Assembly: GCF_042658845.1 (NCBI RefSeq)
Contig: NZ_JBHSRI010000002.1
Location: forward strand, 496,001 to 560,000
DNA length: 64,000 bases
Source: Paenisporosarcina macmurdoensis
GTDB taxonomy: Bacteria; Bacillota; Bacilli; Bacillales_A; Planococcaceae
Reading direction: 5' to 3'
Translations under genes and position numbers: made by a program
Shown: positions 49,662 to 59,900 of the stretch, piece by piece
Numbering within the stretch: position 1 is the first letter of the stretch
Layout of the letters: each line of letters opens with the position of its first letter
The notes under the pieces: generated by a model
Seen by the model: only the letters and a program-made list of their open reading frames with translations
Databases searched by the model: none
Told to the model about the DNA's origin: nothing

Positions 49662-50387
49662 ATGAGCGCACCACAATACAAACGAGTTGTTTTAAAATTA
49701 AGCGGAGAAGCTTTAGCTGGAGAACAAGGTTTTGGTTTATCCCCGGAAATTATTATGTCTGTTGCTGAGCAAGTGAAAGAAGTAGTCGAACTGGGTGTGG
49801 AAGTTGCTGTAGTTGTTGGTGGCGGAAATATCTGGCGTGGTAAAGTTGGTAGCGAAATGGGTATGGACCGTGCTACTGCGGACTATATGGGTATGTTAGC
49901 TACTGTTATGAACTCTTTAGCATTGCAAGATTCACTTGAAAAGTCAGGCGTTGAAACACGCGTTCAATCATCTATTGAAATGCGACAAGTTGCTGAACCA
50001 TATATTCGCAGAAAAGCGATTCGACATTTAGAGAAGAAACGCGTAGTTATTTTTGCGGCGGGTACAGGAAATCCTTACTTCTCCACAGATACAACAGCAG
50101 CTCTTCGTGCAGCAGAAATCGAAGCTGATGTTATTTTAATGGGTAAAAACAATGTTGATGGTGTTTATTCAGCTGATCCAAAAACAGATAGTAACGCTGT
50201 AAAATACGATAAATTAACTTTCTTAGAAGTTATTCAACAAGGTTTACAAGTAATGGATTCAACTGCATCTACTTTATGTATGGACAACGACATCCCACTC
50301 ATAGTATTCTCAATTATGGAGAATGGAAATATTAAACGTGCCGTATTAGGTGAAAAAATTGGAACAATCGTTAGGAGGAATTCGTAA
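49662..50387 (+). CDS. pyrH: UMP kinase
   Basis: PyrH phosphorylates UMP to UDP; it is the hexameric bacterial amino-acid-kinase type, controlled by GTP and UTP. The 241 residues show RVVLKLSGEALAGEQGFGL, VAVVVGGGNIWRG, DRATADYMGMLATVMNSLAL, FAAGTGNPYFSTDTTAALRA and MGKNNVDGVYSADPK. GGAGG precedes the ATG. The stop shares a base with frr (TAATG), typical of the pyrH-frr pair. Confidence 0.97.
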   Translation: MSAPQYKRVVLKLSGEALAGEQGFGLSPEIIMSVAEQVKEVVELGVEVAVVVGGGNIWRGKVGSEMGMDRATADYMGMLATVMNSLALQDSLEKSGVETRVQSSIEMRQVAEPYIRRKAIRHLEKKRVVIFAAGTGNPYFSTDTTAALRAAEIEADVILMGKNNVDGVYSADPKTDSNAVKYDKLTFLEVIQQGLQVMDSTASTLCMDNDIPLIVFSIMENGNIKRAVLGEKIGTIVRRNS

Positions 50388-50944
50388 TGTCAAAACAAGT
50401 GATTGATCAAACAAAAGAAAGAATGTTAAAGGCGATTCAAGCTTTAAGTCGTGAGCTTTCGACGATTCGTGCAGGTCGTGCAAGTTCATCTTTATTGGAC
50501 AAAATCTCAGTTGATTATTATGGCTCACCTACGCCAATTAATCAGATTGCAGGAATTGCTACACCTGAAGCTAGATTGATAACAATTCAACCTTATGATA
50601 AAACAGCGCTAGGCGACATTGAAAAAGCAATTCAAAAATCAGACCTTGGGATTTCCCCAACGAATGATGGAACGATTATTCGTATCGCTATCCCTGCTTT
50701 AACAGAAGAACGCCGTAAAGATTTGGTGAAACTCGTTAAAAAAGAAGCAGAAGAAGCAAAAGTCGGTATTCGTAACATTCGTCGTGATGCGAATGATGAA
50801 TTGAAAAAATTAGAGAAGAAAAGTGAAATCACTGAAGATGATTTACGTGGATTCTCAGACAGTGTGCAAAAATTAACTGATGAACATATTGTTCAAGTTG
50901 ATCAAGTTGCCAAAGAAAAAGAAAAAGAAATCTTAGAGGTTTAA
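50387..50944 (+). CDS. frr: Ribosome recycling factor
   Basis: Frr splits post-termination ribosomes with EF-G. The 185 residues match throughout: ALSRELSTIRAGRASSSLLDKISVDYYGSPTPINQ (split by conserved residues), RLITIQPYDKTALGDIEKAI, LGISPTNDGTIIRI, LTEERRKDLVK and NIRRDANDELKKLEK. TAGGAGG is well placed and overlaps the end of pyrH. Confidence 0.97.
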   Translation: MSKQVIDQTKERMLKAIQALSRELSTIRAGRASSSLLDKISVDYYGSPTPINQIAGIATPEARLITIQPYDKTALGDIEKAIQKSDLGISPTNDGTIIRIAIPALTEERRKDLVKLVKKEAEEAKVGIRNIRRDANDELKKLEKKSEITEDDLRGFSDSVQKLTDEHIVQVDQVAKEKEKEILEV

Positions 50945-50966
50945 TATTTTGAACTTTTCAGCTGTT

Positions 50967-50999
50967 AAGACGTTCCTATAAATTAGGACGTCTTTTTTT
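50967..50999 (+). terminator. Rho-independent terminator after frr
   Basis: AAGACG(TT)CCTA pairs with TAGG(A)CGTCTT and is followed by seven T. Confidence 0.9.
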
Positions 51000-51006
51000 G
51001 TGGGAA

Positions 51007-51038
51007 TTGAAGAAAATTCCACCGTTTTTTGATATGAT
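51007..51038 (+). promoter_or_regulatory. Promoter with extended -10 for uppS-cdsA-dxr
   Basis: TGATATGAT (51030-51038) reads as an extended -10 (TG-N-TATGAT). TTGAAG (51007-51012) is a possible -35, with the alternative -10 TGATAT (51030-51035) exactly 17 bases away. It is 46 bases upstream of the uppS ATG. Confidence 0.55.
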
Positions 51039-51083
51039 AAGAAAGACAACATTCCGATAAGTGCGTAAAGTGGAGGACTCAAC

Positions 51084-51878
51084 ATGTTACATAAACTCAT
51101 TCGGAGAAAACCCGAACGACAAAATCAAACGCTGGCGGAGCGAATCTCGCATTCTAAAAAAGAACATATTCCTGCTCACATAGCCATCATCATGGATGGT
51201 AATGGGAGATGGGCAAAAAAACGCGCTCTTCCACGTGTAGCTGGTCATCACGAAGGTATGAAAACTGTGCGGAAAATTACACGACTAGCAAATGATTTAG
51301 GAGTACGTGCACTTACTGTGTATGCATTTTCAACCGAGAACTGGAAGCGTCCAAAACTTGAAGTTGATTTCATCATGCGCTTGCCTGAAGAGTTTTTAGG
51401 GAAGTATCTTCCTGAGCTTATTGAGCAAAATGTGAAGGTTGTCATGATGGGTGAAAATGAAACCTTACCTCGACATACGCAAGCGGCAGTTGAAAAGGCA
51501 ATTGAACAAACAAAAGACAACACAGGCTTAGTATTAAATTTCGCTTTGAATTATGGAAGTCGTGCAGAAATAGCACAAGCAATGCAAAAGATTGGACAAC
51601 AGATCCAAGCCGGTACACTTGATTACACCGATGTAAATGAAGATTTAGTTTCAAAGCATTTAATGACTTGTGATTTGCCTGAACCAGACTTACTTATTCG
51701 TACGAGTGGAGAAGTCCGACTTAGTAATTTCATGTTGTGGCAACTTGCATATACAGAGTTTTGGTTCACGGACACATTGTGGCCAGATTTTGATGAATCT
51801 TGCTTACTTGATGCTGTTGAAAGCTATCAAAACCGAAATCGCCGTTACGGGGGATTGAAGGGAGAAGAAAAAAATTGA
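51084..51878 (+). CDS. uppS: Undecaprenyl diphosphate synthase
   Basis: UppS makes the C55 lipid carrier for cell wall synthesis from farnesyl diphosphate and isopentenyl diphosphate. The 264 residues carry HIAIIMDGNGRWAKKRALPR with the catalytic Asp, GHHEGMKTVRKI, TVYAFSTENWKRP, LNFALNYGSRAEI, LLIRTSGEVRLSNFMLWQLAYTE and FTDTLWPDF. It overlaps the TTG start of cdsA. dxr downstream supplies the same isoprenoid route. Confidence 0.96.
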   Translation: MLHKLIRRKPERQNQTLAERISHSKKEHIPAHIAIIMDGNGRWAKKRALPRVAGHHEGMKTVRKITRLANDLGVRALTVYAFSTENWKRPKLEVDFIMRLPEEFLGKYLPELIEQNVKVVMMGENETLPRHTQAAVEKAIEQTKDNTGLVLNFALNYGSRAEIAQAMQKIGQQIQAGTLDYTDVNEDLVSKHLMTCDLPEPDLLIRTSGEVRLSNFMLWQLAYTEFWFTDTLWPDFDESCLLDAVESYQNRNRRYGGLKGEEKN

Positions 51879-52669
51879 AACAACGCATCATTACAGCAGT
51901 AATCGCCGCAGCTCTGTTCATTCCAATAGTAGTGCTTGGTGGACTGCCATTTACAATTCTCGTTTATGCAATGGCGGCAGTAGGATTATTTGAAATATTA
52001 CGCATGAAGGGTCTTTCCATATTTTCGATTCATGGATTCATCACGTTATTCGCCTTATTCGCATTTTTATTACCAAGCAAGTGGTCGATTCCATTAATGG
52101 AAACCACGGGGTATACCAAAATTGATTTCGCACTTATTGCCGTTCTTTTATTATTAACGTATACCGTGGTTGTAAAAAATCGTTATACTTTTGAGGATGC
52201 TGCATTTTCAATTTTAGGGGCATTGTATGTGGGTATAGGTTTTTTCTATTTTATAGAAACTCGAGCAGTTGGAACTGAATTCGTCATTTTCGCATTATTG
52301 ATTATTTGGACGACTGATTCAGGTGCCTATTTTACAGGGAAAAAATTTGGGAAAAAGAAACTGTGGCCTGAAATTTCTCCTAATAAAACCATTGAAGGTT
52401 TTTTAGGAGGAGTTGCTGCGGCTATTATTTTTGCGCTCATTTTTCACTGGATCACACCAATTAGTTCATCATATATGATTCTTATCATTGTCACGATTTT
52501 AGCTTCCGTCTTTGGACAAGTAGGAGATTTAGTTGAGTCAGCGCTTAAACGTCAATTCAACGTAAAAGACTCAGGAAATATATTGCCAGGACATGGTGGG
52601 ATTTTAGACCGATTTGATAGCTTATTATTTGTATTACCGCTTTTACATTTCTTGCATTTTGTTGTTTAA
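51875..52669 (+). CDS. cdsA: Phosphatidate cytidylyltransferase
   Basis: CdsA makes CDP-diacylglycerol at the membrane. The 264-residue hydrophobic protein has about eight transmembrane segments and the C-terminal signature SVFGQVGDLVESALKRQFNVKDSG...LPGHGGILDRFDSLLF. The start is TTG inside the uppS stop, preceded by GGGAGAAG. Together with PlsX and FakA upstream in the window it completes a large part of phospholipid synthesis. Confidence 0.95.
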   Translation: MKQRIITAVIAAALFIPIVVLGGLPFTILVYAMAAVGLFEILRMKGLSIFSIHGFITLFALFAFLLPSKWSIPLMETTGYTKIDFALIAVLLLLTYTVVVKNRYTFEDAAFSILGALYVGIGFFYFIETRAVGTEFVIFALLIIWTTDSGAYFTGKKFGKKKLWPEISPNKTIEGFLGGVAAAIIFALIFHWITPISSSYMILIIVTILASVFGQVGDLVESALKRQFNVKDSGNILPGHGGILDRFDSLLFVLPLLHFLHFVV

Positions 52670-52684
52670 GGAGATTTACAGTTT

Positions 52685-53833
52685 ATGACAAAGCATATTA
52701 CTTTATTAGGGGCAACTGGTTCGATAGGTATTCAAACAATCGACATCATAAAAGAGCACCCACAAGAATTTAAATTAGTAGCATTTTCTGCAGGTCGAAA
52801 TTTAGATAAAACGAGAGAAATTATTCGTGAATTTAGCCCATCACTTGTATCAGTTCAAGATGAAAATGACGCAATTCTTCTAAAAAAGGAATTTCCGAGT
52901 ATTGAACTAGCATATGGTAGCAAAGGGTTGATTGATGTAGCAACACATCCCGACGCGTCAGTCTTAGTAAACGCAGTTTTAGGTAGTGTAGGGCTTGAAT
53001 CAACTTTAGAGGCAATTAAACAGCAAAAAACAATTGCTCTCGCAAATAAAGAAACGCTCGTTACAGCTGGACATCTTGTCATGGCCGCAGCCGCTAAATA
53101 TCAGTCTCCAATTTTACCAGTTGATAGTGAGCATTCAGCACTTTTTCAATCGATGAATGGCGAAAAGCGAAGCCAAGTCAGCAAATTAATATTAACGGCT
53201 TCTGGTGGTAGCTTTCGTGATCGAACAAGAAAAGAGTTAGAAAGTGTAACGATTCAAGATGCTCTAAATCATCCAAACTGGTCGATGGGTGCTAAAATCA
53301 CCATTGATTCGGCAACAATGATGAATAAGGGATTAGAAGTGATTGAGGCTCAAGTATTATTTGATATGTCTTACGACGATATTGACGTTGTGTTACACAG
53401 AGAAAGTATCATTCACTCAATGGTGGAATTTCATGATACGAGTGTTATGGCTCAACTCGGTACACCTGACATGCGCGTGCCTATTCAATATGCACTTTCT
53501 TATCCAGATCGTTTGCCAAGAAAACAGGCAAAGCGTTTAAATCTTGTTGAAATAGGTAAACTGCATTTTGAGGAAATGGATTTACAACGTTTTCGTGCTT
53601 TACAACTAGCATACGATGCCGGACGAGCTGGTGGTTCAATGACAACTGTGTTAAATGCTGCGAATGAAGCAGCAGTTGCATTGTTTTTAAATGGAGACAT
53701 TCGATTCTTACAAATCGAAGAATTTATTGAACGTGTAATGGACAAACATGTGGTCATTACAACACCTGATTTAGAGACGATTTTACACGTAGATGCTATG
53801 ACGAGAAAAGCTGTTCAAAACATGGTAAAATGA
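52685..53833 (+). CDS. dxr: 1-deoxy-D-xylulose 5-phosphate reductoisomerase
   Basis: Dxr is the second step of the non-mevalonate isoprenoid pathway, NADPH- and metal-dependent. The 382 residues show the N-terminal LLGATGSIGIQTIDII, ALANKETLVTAGHLV, the metal-binding LPVDSEHSALFQSM, LTASGGSFRD, the HPNWSMGAKITIDSATMMNKGLE region and LNAANEAAVALFL. AAGGAG precedes the ATG. Confidence 0.96.
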   Translation: MTKHITLLGATGSIGIQTIDIIKEHPQEFKLVAFSAGRNLDKTREIIREFSPSLVSVQDENDAILLKKEFPSIELAYGSKGLIDVATHPDASVLVNAVLGSVGLESTLEAIKQQKTIALANKETLVTAGHLVMAAAAKYQSPILPVDSEHSALFQSMNGEKRSQVSKLILTASGGSFRDRTRKELESVTIQDALNHPNWSMGAKITIDSATMMNKGLEVIEAQVLFDMSYDDIDVVLHRESIIHSMVEFHDTSVMAQLGTPDMRVPIQYALSYPDRLPRKQAKRLNLVEIGKLHFEEMDLQRFRALQLAYDAGRAGGSMTTVLNAANEAAVALFLNGDIRFLQIEEFIERVMDKHVVITTPDLETILHVDAMTRKAVQNMVK

Positions 53834-53877
53834 TGACAGAATGATAACAGCAAAACGCTGTAAAAAGGTGGGACTTT

Positions 53878-55137
53878 ATGGAGACAACCATTGCTTTTAT
53901 CTTAATATTTGGATCGCTTGTATTTTTTCATGAACTGGGTCACTTTATTTTTGCTAAACGAGCAGGAATCATGGTTCGTGAATTTGCAATAGGTTTTGGA
54001 CCTAAAATAGTTGCTATCACAAAAGGCGAAACTCTTTATACACTTCGTTTACTTCCACTTGGTGGATATGTCCGTATGGCAGGAGAAGATATGGATTCGG
54101 TTGAATTACAACCAGGATTCCGAGTTGGTTTAGTATTAAATGCTAAAGAAGAAGTTGTGAAAATTGTTTTAAATCAAAATAAGCAACAGCAAGATATGTT
54201 GTTTTTAGAAACAGAACGTGCTGATTTAGAAAAAGGTCTTTGGATTGAAGGCTATGATGAAGAAGAGCGATTAGTAAGATACAACGTTTCTCGAAAAGCT
54301 GTCGTTACAGAAAATGGAAAAGATACGTTAATTGCGCCTCATGACCGTCAGTTCGGCTCGAAATCAATTGGTAACCGTTTTATTACGATTTTTGCGGGGC
54401 CATTGTTTAACTTTATTTTAGCTTTCTTCATTTTCTTAATGATTGGCTTATTACAGGGTGTTCCCACATACGAACCAATCATATCGGATGTACAAGAAGG
54501 TGGCCCAGCCCTCGAAGCTGGTATGCAAGATGGAGACTTAGTGACGAAAATTGATGGACAATCAATTAATTCATGGCAAGATTTGGCTTCAAAAGTTCAG
54601 GAAAGTGCTGGTGAAGCTTTAAGTTTTGAATATGTTCGAGATGGGGAAGTAATTAATTCAACCATTACACCAAAAACCGTCGAACAAGAGGGAAAAACTT
54701 TTGGTCAAATAGGTGTTTTATATGAAAGCCCTGTTGAAAAAAATCCATTAAAAGCTGTTGCCTTTGGTGCGGAACAAACCGTAACTTGGATCGTGAAAAT
54801 ATTTGAACTGCTTGGCATGTTGGTAACTGGTCAATTTACGATTGATGCATTATCTGGTCCGGTAGGAATTTACAAAGCGACTGAACAAGTGGCACAATAT
54901 GGCGTATTTAATTTAATGAATTGGGCAGCCATTCTAAGCATTAACTTAGGGATTATGAACTTACTTCCATTACCAGCACTTGATGGCGGACGATTATTAT
55001 TCTTCTTAATTGAGGCGGTACGAGGGAAACCTGTTGATCGTCAAAAAGAAGGTATGGTCCATTTTGTAGGCATCATGTTGCTAATGGTACTAATGGTAGT
55101 TGTAACCTGGAATGATATTCAGAGATTTTTCTTTTAA
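53878..55137 (+). CDS. rseP: Site-2 intramembrane metalloprotease RseP (RasP)
   Basis: RseP/RasP cleaves anti-sigma factors and leftover signal peptides within the membrane. The 419 residues have HELGH at 18-22 in the first transmembrane segment, one PDZ domain (about 198-275, GPALEAGMQDGDLVTKIDGQ), and the second metal site LLPLPALDGGRLLFFLIE near the C-terminus. Four membrane segments are apparent. AAGGTGGGA precedes the ATG. Confidence 0.95.
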   Translation: METTIAFILIFGSLVFFHELGHFIFAKRAGIMVREFAIGFGPKIVAITKGETLYTLRLLPLGGYVRMAGEDMDSVELQPGFRVGLVLNAKEEVVKIVLNQNKQQQDMLFLETERADLEKGLWIEGYDEEERLVRYNVSRKAVVTENGKDTLIAPHDRQFGSKSIGNRFITIFAGPLFNFILAFFIFLMIGLLQGVPTYEPIISDVQEGGPALEAGMQDGDLVTKIDGQSINSWQDLASKVQESAGEALSFEYVRDGEVINSTITPKTVEQEGKTFGQIGVLYESPVEKNPLKAVAFGAEQTVTWIVKIFELLGMLVTGQFTIDALSGPVGIYKATEQVAQYGVFNLMNWAAILSINLGIMNLLPLPALDGGRLLFFLIEAVRGKPVDRQKEGMVHFVGIMLLMVLMVVVTWNDIQRFFF

Positions 55138-55175
55138 CTAATAAATATGCGAATGCTATGAGGAGCTTTTAAATT

Positions 55176-56888
55176 ATGAAACAAAGTCTTACATTTATCC
55201 CTACACTTCGTGAAACTCCAGCTGATGCCGACGTTAAGTCGCACCAGCTGCTCCTTCGCGCAGGATTTATTCGCCAAAATACAAGTGGTATCTATTCATT
55301 CTTACCTCTAGGTAAACGCGTTCTTTCAAAGGTTGAAAACATTGTTCGTGAAGAAATGGATGCTATAAACGGTGTTGAAGTCTTAATGCCTGCTATGCAA
55401 CAAGCGGAACTATGGCAAGAAACTGGACGTTGGTACTCATATGGTCCTGAATTAATGCGTCTTAAAGATCGCCACAATCGTGAATTTGCATTAGGTGCTA
55501 CTCATGAAGAAGTGATTACTTCTTTACTACGTGATGAAATCAAGTCATATAAAAAGTTGCCATTAACTTTGTACCAAATCCAAACTAAATTCAGAGACGA
55601 AAAGCGTCCTCGTTTTGGATTGCTTCGTGGTCGTGAATTCCTTATGAAGGATGCTTATTCATTCCACGCAACTCGTGAAAGTTTAGATCAGACATATGAT
55701 GATATGGTACAAGCATATACAAATATTTTCTCTCGTTTAGGATTGAATTTCCGAGCAGTTATTGCAGATTCAGGAGCTATCGGAGGGAAAGATACGCATG
55801 AATTTATGGTACTTTCTGAAATAGGCGAAGATACGATTGCTTATTCAGATGCATCAGACTTTGCGGCCAATATTGAAATGGCTGAAGTAAAAGCTTCTTA
55901 TGAACTGTCAACTGAAGAAATGGTAGCAGTAGAGAAAGTAGCGACACCAGACCAAAAAACAATTGAACAAGTTTCTGTATTCTTAAACAAAGACGCTAAT
56001 CAAGTTATCAAAACGTTAGTGTTTAAAGTAGATGAAGAATTAGTCATTGTTTTGGCACGTGGAGATCATGAAATCAATGATATTAAAGTGAAAAATGCAC
56101 TGCAAGCAAAAGTAGTAGAGTTTGCTACTGAAGAAGAGGTTCAACAATTGTTAAACTGTGAAGTCGGTTCTCTCGGTCCAGTCAATATTCCAACTGGAAT
56201 TAAAGTAATCGCAGATCATGCGGTTGCGGCAATTCGCAACGGGATTTGTGGAGCGAACGAAGCTGGTTTCCATTTAGTGAATGTGAATGCAGAACGCGAT
56301 TTTACTGTCGATCAATTTGAAGACTTACGTTTTATTATGGAGGGTGATTCTTCTCCAGATGGAAACGGGACAATCGTTTTTGCTAAGGGGATTGAAGTGG
56401 GGCACGTCTTTAAACTTGGGACAACTTACTCTGAACCAATGAACGGGACTTTCTTAGATGATAATGGTCGTTCGAAGCCTTATATCATGGGTTGTTATGG
56501 AATTGGTGTTTCTCGAGTAATGGCTGCAGTTGCTGAACAGTTCCAAGACGAAAAAGGTTTTATTTGGCCAAGTGCTGTATCGCCATATGATGTACATTTA
56601 GTGCCAATCAATACAAAAGATGAAGCGCAAGTTACACTTGCAGATGATTTATATAAAGTAATAAAAGAAAATCGCTTTGATGTTTTATACGACGATCGTG
56701 CAGAACGAGCAGGAGTTAAATTTGCAGATTCTGATTTAATTGGTTTACCAATCCGCATTACAGTCGGTAAAAAAGCAATAGAAGGTTTAGTTGAAGTGAA
56801 AATACGAAAAACTGGCGAAGTATTTGAATGGAAAAAAGAAGAGGTGCTAGACCATCTTCAATCTTTCTTTTCGTCAATAAACGATTAA
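55176..56888 (+). CDS. proS: Prolyl-tRNA synthetase (bacterial type)
   Basis: The 570-residue class II synthetase has motif 1 (TSGIYSFLPLGKRVLSKVENI), motif 2 (TKFRDEKRPRFGLLRGREFLMKDAYSFH), a central editing domain of about 180 residues (about 225-400, with IKVKNALQAK and NGICGANEAGFHLVNV), motif 3 (CYGIGVSRVMAAVAE) and an anticodon-binding C-terminus. The editing insertion marks the bacterial form, which clears mischarged Ala. AGGAGC precedes the ATG. Confidence 0.97.
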   Translation: MKQSLTFIPTLRETPADADVKSHQLLLRAGFIRQNTSGIYSFLPLGKRVLSKVENIVREEMDAINGVEVLMPAMQQAELWQETGRWYSYGPELMRLKDRHNREFALGATHEEVITSLLRDEIKSYKKLPLTLYQIQTKFRDEKRPRFGLLRGREFLMKDAYSFHATRESLDQTYDDMVQAYTNIFSRLGLNFRAVIADSGAIGGKDTHEFMVLSEIGEDTIAYSDASDFAANIEMAEVKASYELSTEEMVAVEKVATPDQKTIEQVSVFLNKDANQVIKTLVFKVDEELVIVLARGDHEINDIKVKNALQAKVVEFATEEEVQQLLNCEVGSLGPVNIPTGIKVIADHAVAAIRNGICGANEAGFHLVNVNAERDFTVDQFEDLRFIMEGDSSPDGNGTIVFAKGIEVGHVFKLGTTYSEPMNGTFLDDNGRSKPYIMGCYGIGVSRVMAAVAEQFQDEKGFIWPSAVSPYDVHLVPINTKDEAQVTLADDLYKVIKENRFDVLYDDRAERAGVKFADSDLIGLPIRITVGKKAIEGLVEVKIRKTGEVFEWKKEEVLDHLQSFFSSIND

Positions 56889-56889
56889 T

Positions 56890-56929
56890 CAAAAGGAAGA
56901 CCTTGAAATCGGGTCTTCCTTTCTTTTTC
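56890..56929 (+). terminator. Rho-independent terminator after proS
   Basis: AAAGGAAGACC pairs with GGTCTTCCTTT around a short loop, followed by CTTTTTC. Confidence 0.9.
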
Positions 56930-56954
56930 TTATGATAGAGGGGAGGCACAGCGT

Positions 56955-59900
56955 ATGACAATCGAACAAGATGCGAAAAGACGATTACAATTATTATTAC
57001 AGCAGTTAGAACTGACTGCAGATGAATACATGATTCATTTTGAATCTGCATCTTTGAATCGTATGACGGTACATAAGAAAGAACGTGTATGGCGCTTTAC
57101 AATTCAAGTTGAGCAACTCCTTCCTTTTAATATGTTTCAGTTGTTTCATATGCGCTTACGTGAAAAGTTTGCAGGGATTGCAGATATTAAATTATCGATT
57201 ACATGCATGGAGCCACAAGTGGAAGCAGAAACAATCTCTGCGTATTGGCCGTTTATTTTGCAAGAAATTGACGATATGTCACCACCACTTAGAGATCGAT
57301 TACAGTCACAGGTTCCAACGTACAATGGGCAAACGGTCCATTTTACTTGTACTCAGGAAATTGAGTTTCGTACATTTAAGAATAAATATGCCTCTAAAAT
57401 TTCAGATATTTATGCCTCGTACGGTTTTCCGATATTGCCGGTTGATTTTAAATTAACCGAGGAAAAAGAAGAATTGGCAGAAGCACAACTAGCTTTCATG
57501 AAGCAACGAAAGTTAGAAGAAGACGAACTTGGCAAAAAAGCATTAGCAGATATGCAAAAACGCGATACTGATCGTCAAAATAATCCAGGCGCAACACTAA
57601 ATGGTCCTTTCCAATTGGGTACTCCGATTAAAGCGAATGAGCCTATTCTTGAGATTAAACAAATCCAAGATGAAGAACGTCGTATCACAATAGAAGGTTT
57701 TGTCTTTGATGTTGAAGTGAAAGAATTACGAAGTGGTCGTTCTCTATTAACAGTCAAAGTAACGGACTATACGGACTCAATTCTTGTTAAGATGTTTTCC
57801 CGTGATAAAGAAGATGCTGAAATCATGGGCTTACTGAAAAAAGGGACTTGGTTAAAAGTCAGAGGTTCAGTACAAAATGATACCTTTGTCCGTGATTTAA
57901 TTGTGATGGCACAAGATATCATGGAGATCAAAGTAGATTCAAGAAAAGATACTGCTCCTGAGGATGAAAAACGCATTGAACTACATTTACACACACCAAT
58001 GAGTCAAATGGATGCAGTGTCGTCAGTAGATGCGTTAGTATCGCAAGCAGCAAAATGGGGTCATCCTGCGGTCGCTATTACTGATCATGCCGTTGTTCAA
58101 TCGTTTCCAGATGCTTATGCAGCAGGGAAAAAATATGGCATAAAAATCATTTATGGCTTAGAAATTTATATGGTGAATGATGGCGTACCTATTGTGTATG
58201 AAGAAGAACATCGGGCATTAGCTGATGCCACATATGTGGTATTTGACGTTGAAACCACAGGCCTGTCAGCTGTCTATAACAGCATTATCGAGCTAGCAGC
58301 TGTGAAAATAAAAAATGGGCAAGTCATAGACAAATTCGAGAGTTTTTCAAATCCTCATCATGCGTTATCTGCCACAACTATTAATTTAACTGGCATTACA
58401 GATGATATGGTCAAAAATGCACCAGAAATTGAAGACGTGATTAAACGTTTCCATGACTGGATTGGTGACAGTATATTAGTGGCTCACAATGCATCATTCG
58501 ATATGGGCTTTTTATATGTAGGATATAAAAAATGTGGGCTTGAAAAAACCATTCATCCAGTTATTGATACATTAGAGTTGTCTCGTTTTTTACACCCTGA
58601 AATGAAGAACCATCGTTTAAACACCATGGCTAAGAAATTCAATATTGACCTGACACAACATCACCGTGCTATATATGACGCTGAAGCAACAGGCGATTTA
58701 CTATTAAACTTGTTAAAAGAAGCCGAAGAAAAAGGCATACACTATCACGATGAATTTAATCATCAAACAGGGAACGGAGATTCATACAAAAGAGCACGTC
58801 CATCTCATTGTACGCTCCTTGCTACGGATGAAACGGGTCTGAAAAACTTATTTAAGTTAGTATCTTCTTCCCATATGAATACATTTTTCCGCGTACCACG
58901 TATACCAAAATCCGTCTTAGTGAAGCATCGTAAAGGGCTGTTAATTGGATCGGGATGTGATAAAGGGGAAGTATTTGAAGGGTTGATGCAAAAGTCTCCT
59001 GAAGAAGTTGAAGATATTGCGAAGTTTTATGATTACTTAGAAATTCACCCAAAAGAAGTGTATGCACATTTAATTGAAATGGAACTTGTTAGAGATGAAT
59101 GGAATCTTGAAGATATTATTCGTAAGATGATAAAACTTGGTAAAAAAGTTGACCTTCCTGTTGTTGCCACTGGAAATGTTCATTATGTGAATGAGAATGA
59201 TGCGATTTTTAGACAAATCCTCATTGGTGGTCAAGGTGGAGCCAATCCATTAAACCGTCACAAATTACCGAAAGTTCATTTCCGCACAACAAATGAAATG
59301 TTAGATGCTTTTGCCTTTTTAGGTGAAGAAACAGCGAAACAAATCGTAGTGGAGAATAGCCATAAAATATCAGCTAGAATAGAAGAAATTAAACCAATAA
59401 AAGATGATTTATATACACCGAAGATTGAAGGGTCAGACGAAGAAGTTCGCTTGTTGAGCTATAATATGGCAAAACAAATTTATGGAGAAACAATTCCTGA
59501 AATAGTAGAAGCTCGTATGGAGAAAGAATTGAAGTCGATTATTGGCCATGGTTTTGCCGTAATCTATTTGATATCTCACAAATTGGTGAAGAAATCGTTA
59601 GACGATGGTTATTTAGTAGGATCGCGTGGTTCGGTAGGTTCCTCACTCATCGCAACACTAATGGAGATTACAGAAGTAAATCCTTTGCCTCCACATTATA
59701 TATGTCCGCTATGTCAACACGCAGAATTCTTTGATGATGGATCGGTTAGTTCAGGATTTGATTTGCCAAACAAAGTCTGTGTTAAATGTGAAACACCTTA
59801 CAAAAAAGATGGTCAAGATATTCCTTTCGAAACGTTCCTAGGCTTCAAAGGAGATAAGGTACCGGATATTGACTTAAACTTTAGTGGTGAATATCAATCA